From Macrocystis pyrifera (Eukaryota; Sar; Phaeophyceae; Laminariales; Laminariaceae): a stretch of DNA of 64,000 nucleotides. How positions within the stretch are numbered: position 1 is the first letter of the stretch; each line of letters opens with the position of its first letter. Shown here piece after piece: positions 32,888 through 42,272 of this stretch. A model generated the notes under the pieces. The model saw nothing but the letters and a program-made list of their open reading frames with translations, ran no database searches and was not told the DNA's origin. The stretch covers positions 17,272,468 to 17,336,467 of the forward strand of contig JASSKH010000002.1 of the NCBI GenBank assembly GCA_031763025.1, given 5' to 3'. The position numbers and the translations under genes are program-made.

Positions 32888-33632
32888 TGAATCAGCGCTC
32901 GTTGCGGTCGACGCGCGGGAGAGTAGCGGGTCAGCACGCTCACGACTTCCTAATGGGGAGTCGCTCAGTCCAAAACGATCAGAATGCATGATACAACAAT
33001 GGCACGCAGAAAAGAAAAACTCGGAAAAGATGATCTTGACGCACGAGAAAGAGAAGAAAGAACTGCTGTATACGCTCGCTAACATTTGCACAACCATGAT
33101 GCGCGATAACCAAGGAGTCGTGGGGGACGTAGCTCGAGCATTAGGAGGATCCCTGGTCGCACCGCCGATAGACCCCGCACACTTAGAACGATACTCCGAA
33201 GACCTGAAAGGTTTCGGGGCGGTGGACGAGCTCGTCGCGATCGTCACGGGGGGGGGTACCGGTGAACGCAGCAGCGACGGGTGTAGATCTAGAGCGCGAA
33301 TTACAATATGGAAACCACCCCAGTGTCAACGAGCATTTGCCAGCCGTCTGGAATTTTTTTTTGGCGGAGATGTAAGACGTCAAAAATGCTTAGTGATCCA
33401 AAAGTCATCTGCGCACGAAATCCCTAATCTACGAGGGCCCCCGTTGGCGGCAGTAGTGACACACAAGGTTAGGATCATAAATGATTTATCGTTCGATGTA
33501 CAAAGTCGAGGGGAGAAAGGTGGACTCAATGGCGACACCGACCCTGACACTGTCCCCCAATGCCTGTGCGCACACGCGCTGCCCAAATTCCTGGACGAAC
33601 TCGTGACACTGAGAAAAAAAGTTCCCAGTTGA
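32874..33632 (+). pseudogene. RT N-terminal part of the tyrosine-recombinase element
   Basis: A 252-codon ORF. The first ~100 residues are charged (a Lys/Glu helix around ILTHEKEKKELLYTL) and may be the end of gag. The RT begins around HKVRIINDLSFDV, then GLNGDTD..P and CAHALPKFLDELVTLRK. It ends at a stop/frameshift near 33632, and the following RT block starts at 33643 in another frame. The family's RT normally runs through this point, so this is a break. Confidence 0.7.
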
Positions 33633-33642
33633 GAGGATACCG

Positions 33643-34491
33643 ATGAGTAAGGCCGGCGCGTCGGATGCCTTTAGGAACGTGCGGTTAGATCCGGACCAAG
33701 CACACAATTTTTGCTACACAGTAGGAGATCTGGTTGTGATTGAATTTCGTTTAACGTTCGGATGGTCGGGATCGCCGGGTTTCTGGGGTGTCATATCGGC
33801 CGTAGCCGAACATTTGCACTGCAACACCACACTCAAGTCGAGCCAGCTACTAGAGGAAAGAAAAAGCATGATGGCCCACGTTAAAGTGGTAGATCGATGG
33901 GAAGAAGGCTCACCCCCGCCGATTCCCCCAGACGCCAAAATTAGAGCACACAGTGGGGGAGAGATCTCTGACCTATTTTTCACAACCGTGTATGTAGACG
34001 ACTACCTCCTAATCAGGGTTCAACATTCAGACGACGACAAGTCCGCCCTGATCGCATCAGCCTCTCTTACCTCGGATCACGTGCGCTTATTTGGTCCCGG
34101 GGAGGAGGAAGTTATGCCCATCTTAGCCCCGAAAACGAGTACGGACTGGGACTCCACGATTGACGCGTTAGGGTTCACTATCAACTCGCACACAATGAGA
34201 ATCTCTTTCCCGCGCGAAAAAGCTGACGCTATAAAAAGGTTGCTGCTGGAGCAGTGGCCCTTGAACAGAAAGCGAGCGACCGCAAGGGACGTTCTCAGCA
34301 TGGCCGGGAAGCTGTGGAACCTCACGTACGTGGTGCGAGCGGGCAGGTATTTCGTGTGGAGGCTGTTGCGTCTGACCGGATTACACGATGCGAGCGCAAG
34401 GAAAAACCAAAAGCGCATGGTAGAGCTTGGCAGAGAGTTTCACGCTGACCTCTTGTTTTGGAAGTGGGCGATAGATCACGAGCTTCTATAG
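33643..34491 (+). pseudogene. RT catalytic part of the tyrosine-recombinase element
   Basis: 282 codons. It contains MSKAGASDAFRNVRLDP (first catalytic Asp in the SDAF segment), FRLTFGWSGSPGFWG and the active site VYVDDYLL (codons near 33988-34008). After the palm come LGFTINSHTMRISFP and the thumb-like ARDVLSMAGKLWNL. This pattern (FGWSGSPGFWG plus YVDD) is that of DIRS-group RTs. A stop at 34489-34491 separates it from the RNase H, which would normally be continuous. Confidence 0.85.
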
Positions 34492-34544
34492 AAGGAGAGA
34501 CGCTTAGCGGGCCCTGTTACACGGCGATAACACGACCCGCCAAA

Positions 34545-35153
34545 GGGCACTACCTGTCGGACGCGAGTTTCGAGGCTGTGGGAGGGTTCTGTGCTGAGAA
34601 GAAGGTTTTTGGAGATACGACTTGCCGATAGAGCTGACTGCCGAACTTAAAAGGAAAGCCGATCTACAGGAGACCTGTACCATCACTATCAACCTGTTAG
34701 AATTACTAGGAATGGCTGTGACTGCGTGGGTCATGCTAGAATTGGTGGGAGACCGCCCGGATGCGGCAGGGGACCTGATCTTGATGCGAGGGGGCAACGT
34801 GGCCGCCGTATCATGGGTACCAGGTATGTCGAAGCGGTGGGGCGACAGACAAAAGGGCGTGCTTACTCATGAGAATGCTGGGGCGCCTTGAACTCGCGAG
34901 AGGTTGGAACCACACTGCAAACCATATTCCGGGTGCGCAGAACATTTTAGCTGATGGGATTTCACGGTGGCCTAGAAAGATAATGGCAGACAAGGTCAGG
35001 GATCTGACCCACTCCAGCGAGTGGTACGAACAACCCATTGGTCGGCGGGGTTCAGGGATTTTCGATGTTGTGCTCCAGATAAAGAACATCCTCACCAAAC
35101 ACGACGACATTCTATGGAACCTCATGATGAACGACGCAGAAGAACTCGGTTGA
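34545..35153 (+). pseudogene. RNase H of the tyrosine-recombinase element, frameshifted
   Basis: Fragments in several frames give the four acidic positions: LSDASFEAVGGFCAE (Asp codon at 34560-34562), TITINLLELLGM (Glu), a middle Asp in the ELVGDRPDAAGDLIL segment, and NHIPGAQNILADGISRW (Asp). Frame changes occur near 34607 (a missing T in a T run) and near 34870-34890. It would degrade the RNA strand after reverse transcription. The tail (35000-35153) matches no other domain. Confidence 0.75.
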
Positions 35154-35251
35154 CTCGCAAAATGCATGTCTCGCTCAACACATGGTAAGCATACCACACG
35201 CCCACGCGCCTAACAGGAACAGGGAACGACAACGGAGGAAAGAGTGAAGAG

Positions 35252-36144
35252 GTGGCGAGGTTGGTCGAAACGCTCGCGCTTGGTTCAGTCGCGAAGAGTA
35301 CTCAGAAAAACCACTTAGCGAAGTGGAACACCTGGGTAAAAGAGAGACAAGCACAGGGGAAAGGGCCGTGGTTGCAGACAGTTGACGATCCCGATGCAAC
35401 GCTGACGGAACTGCTCGAATTCATGACGTCCCGCTGTTTCGTGCATAATATCCAGCAATCGACCGACAGAGGGTACTAGGCGGCCATTAACTTTTTCACA
35501 AGATGTTCACAGGCCGGGAGTGACCCTTGTCTCATTGCATGCTAGTCGCAGTGGGGAAAGGGATAGACAGGGCGCACGGTATGTCAAAAAAGAAAAAACA
35601 AGGGAGATTGCCCCTGACGTGGGCAATGCTCGCGGAAGGGCGACAGACAGTCGTGAGTATGGCAGACGGGGGTTACGTGGTGTGGTTAGGACTCGCCGTG
35701 TCGTATTTCCTTTTGTGCCGAGCGTCAGAGTTATGGGCGTACGCAAACGGACAGGTTCATCTCGAGTTTTGTCTGACGCGGAAATGCATTTCTTTCTTTC
35801 ACAAGGGGGTGCAGGTGGCGTTTGAGAACAGAGCGAACGCCACGGCAGTGCAGGTAAAGTTTTTTGGCGTCAAAGTGCGACAAAAAAAAAGGGCAGGGTG
35901 CACCATCACGCGCACACACCTCGCGAAGGAGAAGACGTCGGGGGGGGTGCAGATGGGGGCGTTCGAAACTCTGCTCGAACTGCTGGACGTATACCCCTTG
36001 CTACTAGCGGAAGCGCCGTTGACCGTCAGGAGCACCACGGTCGGGTGGAAAGTGTTTACTAGGACGGAAGCGGTCGCTGCGCCGAGACTCGTGGTAGGTA
36101 GCAGCGGTAGAGACCCCATGCAGTTCGCACTGCACTCAGGAAGA
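35252..36144 (+). pseudogene. tyrosine recombinase, part 1 (interrupted by an LTR element)
   Basis: The N-terminal core-binding region is at 35252-35479 (LALGSVAKSTQKNHLAKWNT), ending at a TAG. The catalytic domain is open at 35527-36144. It contains the first catalytic Arg in LCRASEL (codon 35719-35721) and the H-x-x-R box as HSGR (36133-36144). The reading frame is broken immediately after this Arg codon by the LTR element starting at 36145, and the remainder lies at 39431-39583. The enzyme joins the circular element DNA to the target by site-specific recombination. Confidence 0.85.
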
Positions 36145-36339
36145 TGTTCGAATGTGCTTGTTCAGTATTTGACGGTTTCATGACTATTCGGTATATTGGC
36201 TTATTATGAGATTATTTGGTGGTTACTTCTGTGGGTGTACGTGATCCCCACCAGGGCCACTTCCATCTGTATCTACTCTGCCGGGAGAATAACACTAAAA
36301 CCTGAAACATCATCTTTCTTCGCCTGGGACTTATCAACA
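36145..36339 (+). repeat. 5' LTR (195 bp) of the non-autonomous LTR element
   Basis: TG..CA ends, 194 of 195 bases identical to 39231-39425. The following sequence (CTCTAGAATTTTTTCAACG) does not match a primer site I recognise. Confidence 0.93.
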
Positions 36340-36374
36340 CTCTAGAATTTTTTCAACGTTGGCAACCTAGGCTC

Positions 36375-36791
36375 ATGGGTGACGAAGTAGAAGATCTTCG
36401 GGGTATGGTATTAGAGCAGGGCCTCGCCCTCGAGGGGCTGCAGCGGGCGGCCGCCGACGCAGAGGAGCGTCGAAAGGCGAATCACGCCGAGATCCTCGAG
36501 ATGATGGCACAGATGGGGTCCGGTAGACAGCAACAGCTATCTACTGCAGTTGGAGCAGGGAGAGATGCTTCAACGCCAGGGTCGGAACACTCCGATGTTG
36601 GCAACGGGAGCCGGGAGGGTAAACGCGTTTCCGCGGAAGATGGCCACCTCGGTGGAAAAGGGGGCGGAAGCTGTGTTGGTGCTCTTGGAGTATGCCGGAG
36701 ATACGACGGCGTGCTAAATGGAGAAGAAAAAGCCCTGCGGTGGGAGCAACAAAACCGTAGGCGCCTCCGTGGGGAGTGGCACGGGGGATAA
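36375..36791 (+). CDS. gag-like ORF of the non-autonomous LTR element
   Basis: 138 codons starting 36 bp after the 5' LTR. Residues ~3-50 form a probable coiled coil (EDLRGMVLEQGLALEGLQRA then an Ala/Glu/Arg helix), as at the N-terminus of many gag proteins. A Gly/Ser-rich middle follows and a basic end (RWEQQNRRRLRGEW). No capsid fold or zinc knuckle is visible, so it is shorter than a complete gag. It could be a particle-targeting fragment of a larger family, or could have lost its C-terminus by frameshift. Confidence 0.5.
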   Translation: MGDEVEDLRGMVLEQGLALEGLQRAAADAEERRKANHAEILEMMAQMGSGRQQQLSTAVGAGRDASTPGSEHSDVGNGSREGKRVSAEDGHLGGKGGGSCVGALGVCRRYDGVLNGEEKALRWEQQNRRRLRGEWHGG

Positions 36792-39230
36792 CAAGTCGTG
36801 CGAAACTTTACGTGCGCACCTCACCCAGGGAGATTGTGGTGGGGCTGGGAGCTGTGGGGATGGGAGCATATCTGCACATTTTCGCGTGAAGTCGCACGGT
36901 GAGCCAGGCCGTGTGCACCCGGCCACCCATGTGGCATGGTCGGGAAAGCCGCGTACGTGATACGCGCACTCGACTACGGTGTGGTAGTAGTCGAGGGAGC
37001 GGACGTGGGGGGAATCGGGTGCTGCTGCAGCAGTACTAGTAACGAAGGAGGGCACGTCTGCATCGGCAACAAGTCGCGTGACACAGCAGTCGCGTGCACA
37101 CGACGACAGCAGCAGCAGCAGGAGCAGCAGCAGCGGGAGGTCAGGAACAGCAGCAGCAGCAGCAGCGGAAGGTCAGCAGCAGCAGCAGCAGCGGGAGGTC
37201 GTGGATGGGGCAGGCGTGGTTGGATCGTCCGCTGGATCCTTTTATGGGTCCAGCAACACGCGGGGCGAGGGGATAGCGTCTGCACTCGTAATGGTAGGTC
37301 TTCGATCCACTATTACCTTGTGAAGTGTGTTTCTTTTCACGACGAGGGTAGAAATTTCGTGAATTGATTCGTAGTACGTACGATTACGTATGAAATGTGC
37401 GATAATACTAGATGATACGTACGGAAGTATTGTTTGGACTTCTTTTTCTGGAAGATATACGTGATGAGTACCCCCCCGTCCCCCACCTGGTAGTTGAAAA
37501 GTCGTATTTTCGTGTTTTGGTTAGAAATGTTACTGCCGAATACGACATCCACTGCGCTTCGATGCGCTCCGTGTTCGATGTCGGCAGGCCCAGAAGAGCA
37601 ATTGGACAAATACCAATACATTAATATCGCATATTTCAAAGGTTTGGAGGGGGTCTGTGGGCAAGTGTGTATTTATGTTGCGGGAAGGTCGTGAAGTGGA
37701 CAGACAGGTATCTCGCCAGCTGGAGCTTTTTAGTAATTCGGCTACTTAGCGGGCGGGAGGTTATGTCTAGTACTTCTGGTGGGTATTCGGAGGAGTAGTT
37801 TTCTCTTGCGATTGGATACACCTGTCGGTCGAAATACGTTTTTGATCGTACAAATGGAGATATGTCTTTTTCGACCGGATTTGGATTCGTTCCGGATAAA
37901 GGAAAGTCGATACATACCGTTTACGACGTGTTAGGGAATACTAAATTATATGGTAGTTATCGTTCTTTCCGGGTAAGTGCTGGATGATATATAGGATATG
38001 TATCGTTTATTACTGGTTACGGAGATCTGAATGGTGTGCGTTATATTTTGTGTCCCGGGAAAGTCGTGAATTGTACGAAGAAGGTATAGTATCGTCTACT
38101 GTAGGTTCGTCAAATGGAGATGTGTCATTTTCGACTGGGTGTGGATTCGTTCCGGTTATTAAGTCGTATATGATAAAAACCATTGGCGACGTGTTCGGGA
38201 TAAAAATTATGTGGTAGTCACCGTTCTTGCCGTCGGGTACGTGGTGGGTGATATGTGGGATATGTATTGTTTACCACTGATGAGGGATCTCTGAATGTTG
38301 CGGAACATATTTTTTTATCCCGGGAAAGTCGCAAATGGTACGGAGGTATACTATCGTCTACTCGACGGTATACGTAGCCTTTGGTTTTGCCTGGAGTTTT
38401 GAAATAAATAAATTTCCATGTTCAAATCAAACAGTCTTTGTGGTATAGACAGGACCAGAAGGTGACTGGTGGGACGGATATTTATTAGTTGACGGATTGG
38501 CGAATTAAGAGTACGTGGTGCACCTTGAGAGGTGTATTGCAGATGCAGCGGTATTGGTGGATACTGATTTCATTGAGTTTGGCAGGGATTTGTCTTTGTA
38601 CTGCGGTCTATTGGTTGCAGAACAAAGGAGGGTATGCTTATTCTTGATGGGTTGTTCTACCACCAATATTGTATTTCCGAACTTGATGGGTGATTGAAAT
38701 CTTGTTCGCGAGTTGGAAGATGAAAAATTGTGGATATGATTATTCATGATTAGGGGTGATGAAAATATCGGTTCACGAGTGGGAAGGTGAGGTATTTCAG
38801 GGAACAAGGATAGCTAGTGAACTGAACCAGAAACAGGGAGTGTTTTTCTTTTTGGTTCTGACACAAAACGGATATTGTTTCGGGAATAGTAAGCGCCGGG
38901 CAAACTCTATAGGGAAAGATATTTGGTATCTCGCGTTAGCTACGATCTGATAATTTGTGGCGGAAGTAGGGGGCACAGGGAGACGTGTGTCTCGGGGAAT
39001 GGGGTTCCTCGCGAGTTCTATCATTTAGCTATCTCTATGATTGTTTTGTTTTTACGGCATTGAGCTGTTGCAAAGGAGATCTGCAATAGTTTAATACAGG
39101 AGGAAGAGGTTTTTGCTTGTAAGGTACAGGTTTCCTCTTGAAATATTTTAGTTGGTCTTTGATCATGGAGATGAGTTTTGTTCTGTTATCTTGAATTGTC
39201 ATTACTGTTTTGCTGAAAAAGCAGGGAGTG
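36792..39230 (+). other. non-coding interior of the LTR element
   Basis: Contains a CAG/GCA-rich segment (37100-37200) and an AT-rich part with degenerate ~250-300-bp tandem units (about 37660-37980, 37981-38240 and 38241-38390) sharing GGGAAAGTCGTGAA, AATGGAGATATGTC and GGATTCGTTCCGG. No pol motif in any frame. Confidence 0.6.
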
Positions 39231-39425
39231 TGTTCGAATGTGCTTGTTCAGTATTTGACGGTTTCATGACTATTCGGTATATTGGCTTATTATGAGATTA
39301 TTTGGTGGTTACTTCTGTGGGTGTACGTGATCCCCACCAGGGCCACTTCCATCTGTATCTACTCTGCCGGGAGAATAATACTAAAACCTGAAACATCATC
39401 TTTCTTCGCCTGGGACTTATCAACA
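39231..39425 (+). repeat. 3' LTR (195 bp) of the non-autonomous LTR element
   Basis: Partner of 36145-36339, preceded by a purine tract and followed by the second GAAGA. Confidence 0.93.
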
Positions 39426-39430
39426 GAAGA

Positions 39431-39583
39431 ATCGGGGGGGGGGGCACTCAGCTTGCGTCCCAAGGAATCTCGGAGTTGCAAATTCAGTGCGCAGGAAGGT
39501 GGAAGTCTCGGGCGTTTATGACGTACGTGAGGGAGGCAGGGGTTGGCGCCAACTCCATTTTCGTTGCACTCGCCAAAACGTAG
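39431..39583 (+). pseudogene. tyrosine recombinase, part 2 (C-terminal catalytic end)
   Basis: In frame with part 1 once the LTR element and one copy of its GAAGA target duplication are discounted. It reads ELQIQCAGRWKSRAFMTYVRE: Trp takes the second-His position and Tyr (codon 39524-39526) is the expected nucleophile. It ends at TAG 39581-39583. Finding the family's C-terminal motif exactly here shows that the insertion, not earlier decay, separates the two parts. Confidence 0.85.
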
Positions 39584-39866
39584 GATAACGGTGATAGCAT
39601 GAAAAGATGTTTGGGGTGGTCAGGCTGGCCATGTGGGGTGAGTGTTAGATAGCCTCGCAGAGATTGGAGCGAGGCCATCAGAGTTCGGGCTAGCCTGATC
39701 CATGAAACGTAGGAGGGTTTTCATAAAAGGTAGAAGGGGGGATATGAACGGGGCTTCTGACGGTGTGAGTGATCGTTCGTATGATATTTGGATTTTACCG
39801 AATTTGCACAACAAGGGTAGTCTTCATGTGAAAAATTAATCCAGAATTCTTGAGCCATAACAAAAT

Positions 39867-40054
39867 GTAACTTCCCGTAGGGAGGTGGAGTTTGTGGAGG
39901 CGTTTTGGAATTCGAAGAAGTTGGGCAGAATCGTGAGACGAGGCGAGATCAGACGTCTGTTGAAAGCGGCTAGCCACCAGAGCTGCTTGGTCTTAGACGG
40001 CCGCTGCGGCAACGAGAATTCGTAGCAGTAGTGGGCCCAGACAATTGATCGACT
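39867..40054 (+). repeat. terminal direct repeat A2 of the tyrosine-recombinase element
   Basis: Same 188 bp as 30240-30427. It is followed by ~24 bp (CCCACCCGCCCGCC) and then by the right half of the split copia-type LTR, so the element's right end lies at about 40078. Confidence 0.8.
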
Positions 40055-40078
40055 TTCCCACCCGCCCGCCCTGTCGCT

Positions 40079-40208
40079 CAAGAAGTGAGAAAGCGGCGGA
40101 TAAGATACGTCCCAACCCGCTGAACGTTCCACACAGAAACACGCATATTTCCTGTGTGGAACTCCCAAATACCGTTACACATGAATCCATACACCAAGTA
40201 CGTGAGCA
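40079..40208 (-). repeat. right half of the split copia-type LTR
   Basis: Matches the reverse complement of the first part of the LTR at 46864-47157, including the AACGTTCCACACAG and GATACGTCCCAACCCGC insert that the 247-bp LTRs lack. The last ~8 bp of the LTR are missing and the sequence joins directly to the gag of the opposite-orientation copia copy at 40210, so a deletion or inversion has occurred at this point. Confidence 0.65.
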
Positions 40209-40388
40209 CCGCGACCCGATAGTCTTGCAGGGCCCAAATAGAAGGAGTCAACAAGTCTTGACCTCGATTACCGTTTCGGAACGGCAAGGGTAGCCGCTGC
40301 TCGCAGGGCATACGAGGGTATCACCAACGCACTGACTAATTCGTCTCTGTTATACAAGATCTATGACATAGGCAGCCCTAGTCTTGCG

Positions 40389-41343
40389 ATGGCCGAGGTA
40401 CGTCGGCACTACGTCCCAAGCGACGACCTCGACAAGCAGGCATACCAGAGAGAATACATCAATGCCCATATGAAAGAGGGGGGGAACCCCACCCTTTATT
40501 TCGAGAGAGAGGATGAGCATCATCCGAGAAAAGCTCTCCGAAGTAGGGATTCCAAAAACGGATCAGGAAGCCAACCTCCACCTACTGCAATGCCTGACGT
40601 CCGAATACGAGGTGGACAAGAAAATCCTGCAATACGCCCAGAACTTGACCCTCAACATGATCGAGGACCGGGTTCGCATAACGTACCGGGAGTTGGAAGC
40701 GAGTAAGAGGAAAATGATCGATGGCTCAGCACAGGTCTTGATAGCCACAGGCGGAGGTGGAGCAGGTGGACAGGGGAGTTTCCCCGGTCCCAGCCCTGGC
40801 CACTACACGGGCGGCAGAGGTGGCACGGCGAGTGGTGGCGCCACTGGGCACTGGGGGCAGCAACAGCAGCAACAGCAGCAACAGCAGCAACAGCAGCAAC
40901 AGCAGCCACAGCAGCATCCACACACAATCAACATCAGCCACCGCGTCAACACCAACAACAACACCAGCATGGTCAAGGCTGGGCAGGCCAGGACTGGGGA
41001 GGGGCACGTTCGGGGAACAAGAACGGGAAGCCGAAAAAAAAAAATCGGTAGAGGCAAGATTCGCACGCCAGTGGCGGCGGCGGACATCAACCATGGCCGC
41101 CATACGCCGGCCGCGGCGGAGGTGGGAACCAGTCGTGGCCGCAGGTACGCGACGCACGTTTCATCGGGCCCGGAGGACACCCACCAGGTACCGACCGAAT
41201 GTACGACGACGCCGTCCGGTACCCCCCTAACCTACATCGGCCGCAAGGCACCGAACCGGGAATCCACGCCGCTGACCCCCGCCCAAGATGTTACAGGTGC
41301 GGCCGGATATGCCATTTTTTTGCGAACTGCCGCGCTATCGTGA
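40389..41343 (+). pseudogene. gag remnant of the second copia copy
   Basis: Two overlapping frames (40389-40706 and 40513-41343) give the gag helices MAEVRRHYVPSDDLDKQAYQ and IPKTDQEANLHLLQCLTSE, then the Gly-rich linker with a CAG run (40856-40908). A base change in a G run near 40480-40510 shifts the frame. The zinc knuckle is in the next frame (41199-42005). Confidence 0.8.
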
Positions 41344-42005
41344 CGTTGGTAGATGACCCGAATCCACCTCGTGAAGTTTACCAGAGCCACTTCGCGGCGA
41401 ATACCGCGAATACCGCCCAGTCTACAACACCGCTCCTCCCCACCCCAGACCCCATTCCGCAGCAGCAGCCGCAGTACCAACAGCAGCCACAGTATCAGCC
41501 ACAGCAACAGTCCCACCATCAATCACAGTACCAATCACAGTATCAACAGCAGCAGCTCCAACAGCAGTCACAGTACCACGAGCCTCAACAGCAGCCACAT
41601 CTTCAGCAACCACCGCAGTACCAACGTGAGCAACAGCAGTACTACCAACGTGAGCAGCAGCAGTACTACCAACATTCACAGCAGCAGGATCAACAGGCGC
41701 AGCAGGCCCAGCAGGCGCAACAGGCGCAGCAGGCAGAGCAGGCGCAGCAGGCGCAGCAGGCGCAGCCGGCACAGCAGGCGCAGCAGCCACCGCAGCACTA
41801 CTTGGCTCCTGAAGAGCCATCACATCTACTCACAGCACAGTCTGCTTTGGTCGGTCAGTACGATGTTTTGGGAAGGGGGATAGAGAGTTGGATTGCGGAC
41901 AACGGGGCGACAACGCACATGACCCCGAACCCGGACCACTTGTACAACAAGCGCCCCCCTCCCCTGAGAACGCCAAAATATTTATCGGTGACGGAACAGA
42001 ATTAG
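41199..42005 (+). pseudogene. zinc knuckle, Gln-rich region and protease start, second copia copy
   Basis: Contains the knuckle CYRCGRICHFFANC, a Gln-rich stretch with only a handful of QQA triplets (compared with about 25 in the first copy), and the protease motif SWIADNGATTHMT. The frame is lost in a C run near 41955. Confidence 0.8.
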
Positions 42006-42272
42006 CAGTGGAGTACGTAGGCAGCGTGGATTTAATTTTTCACAGCACGGAAGACGTACGCGTAACCTTAGAGAGTGTTTCATTTATCCCTAGCCTGAAG
42101 GTAAACTTGCTGTCGCTGCACACTGTCCAGGCCAAAGAGGCGATCACTCTAGATGCTGCTGGTGCCCACCTAATGGGTGGCCGCTTATTTTTCCCCAAAG
42201 ACAGAGCCGGATCCAGGCTGAACGCCACGCGTCGCCCCCCCCCCCCCCCCCCCCGTACAGGGTACACCAGCT

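Larger units (their letters stand above)
36145..39425 (+). mobile_element. 3,281-bp non-autonomous LTR element (TRIM/LARD-type) inside the recombinase gene
   Basis: 195-bp LTRs at 36145-36339 and 39231-39425, beginning TGTTCGAATGTG and ending CTTATCAACA, differ at one base (C at 36293, T in the 3' copy). The target duplication GAAGA is present at 36140-36144 and 39426-39430. A purine-rich tract (GAAAAAGCAGGGAGTG) ends at the 3' LTR. The interior has one gag-like ORF (36375-36791) and no protease, integrase or RT, so it needs enzymes from another element. Near-identical LTRs indicate a recent insertion. The strand call assumes that the purine tract and ORF mark the sense strand. Confidence 0.93.
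22308..40078 (+). mobile_element. tyrosine-recombinase retrotransposon (DIRS/Ngaro/PAT-like), degraded and containing two later insertions
   Basis: The element lies between two halves of a split copia-type LTR. Its own parts are a 188-bp direct repeat near both ends (30240-30427 and 39867-40054), a tandem-repeat region (30861-32887), then RT, RNase H and tyrosine recombinase in that order on the plus strand. It lacks an integrase; such elements integrate circular DNA through the recombinase. It contains a full copia element (22318-30239) and a 3.28-kb LTR element (36145-39425). Frameshifts and stops in every ORF show it is dead. The exact subclass is not settled: the direct repeats fit the split-repeat style of PAT/Ngaro elements, but a matching B repeat was not found. 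Confidence 0.75.
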
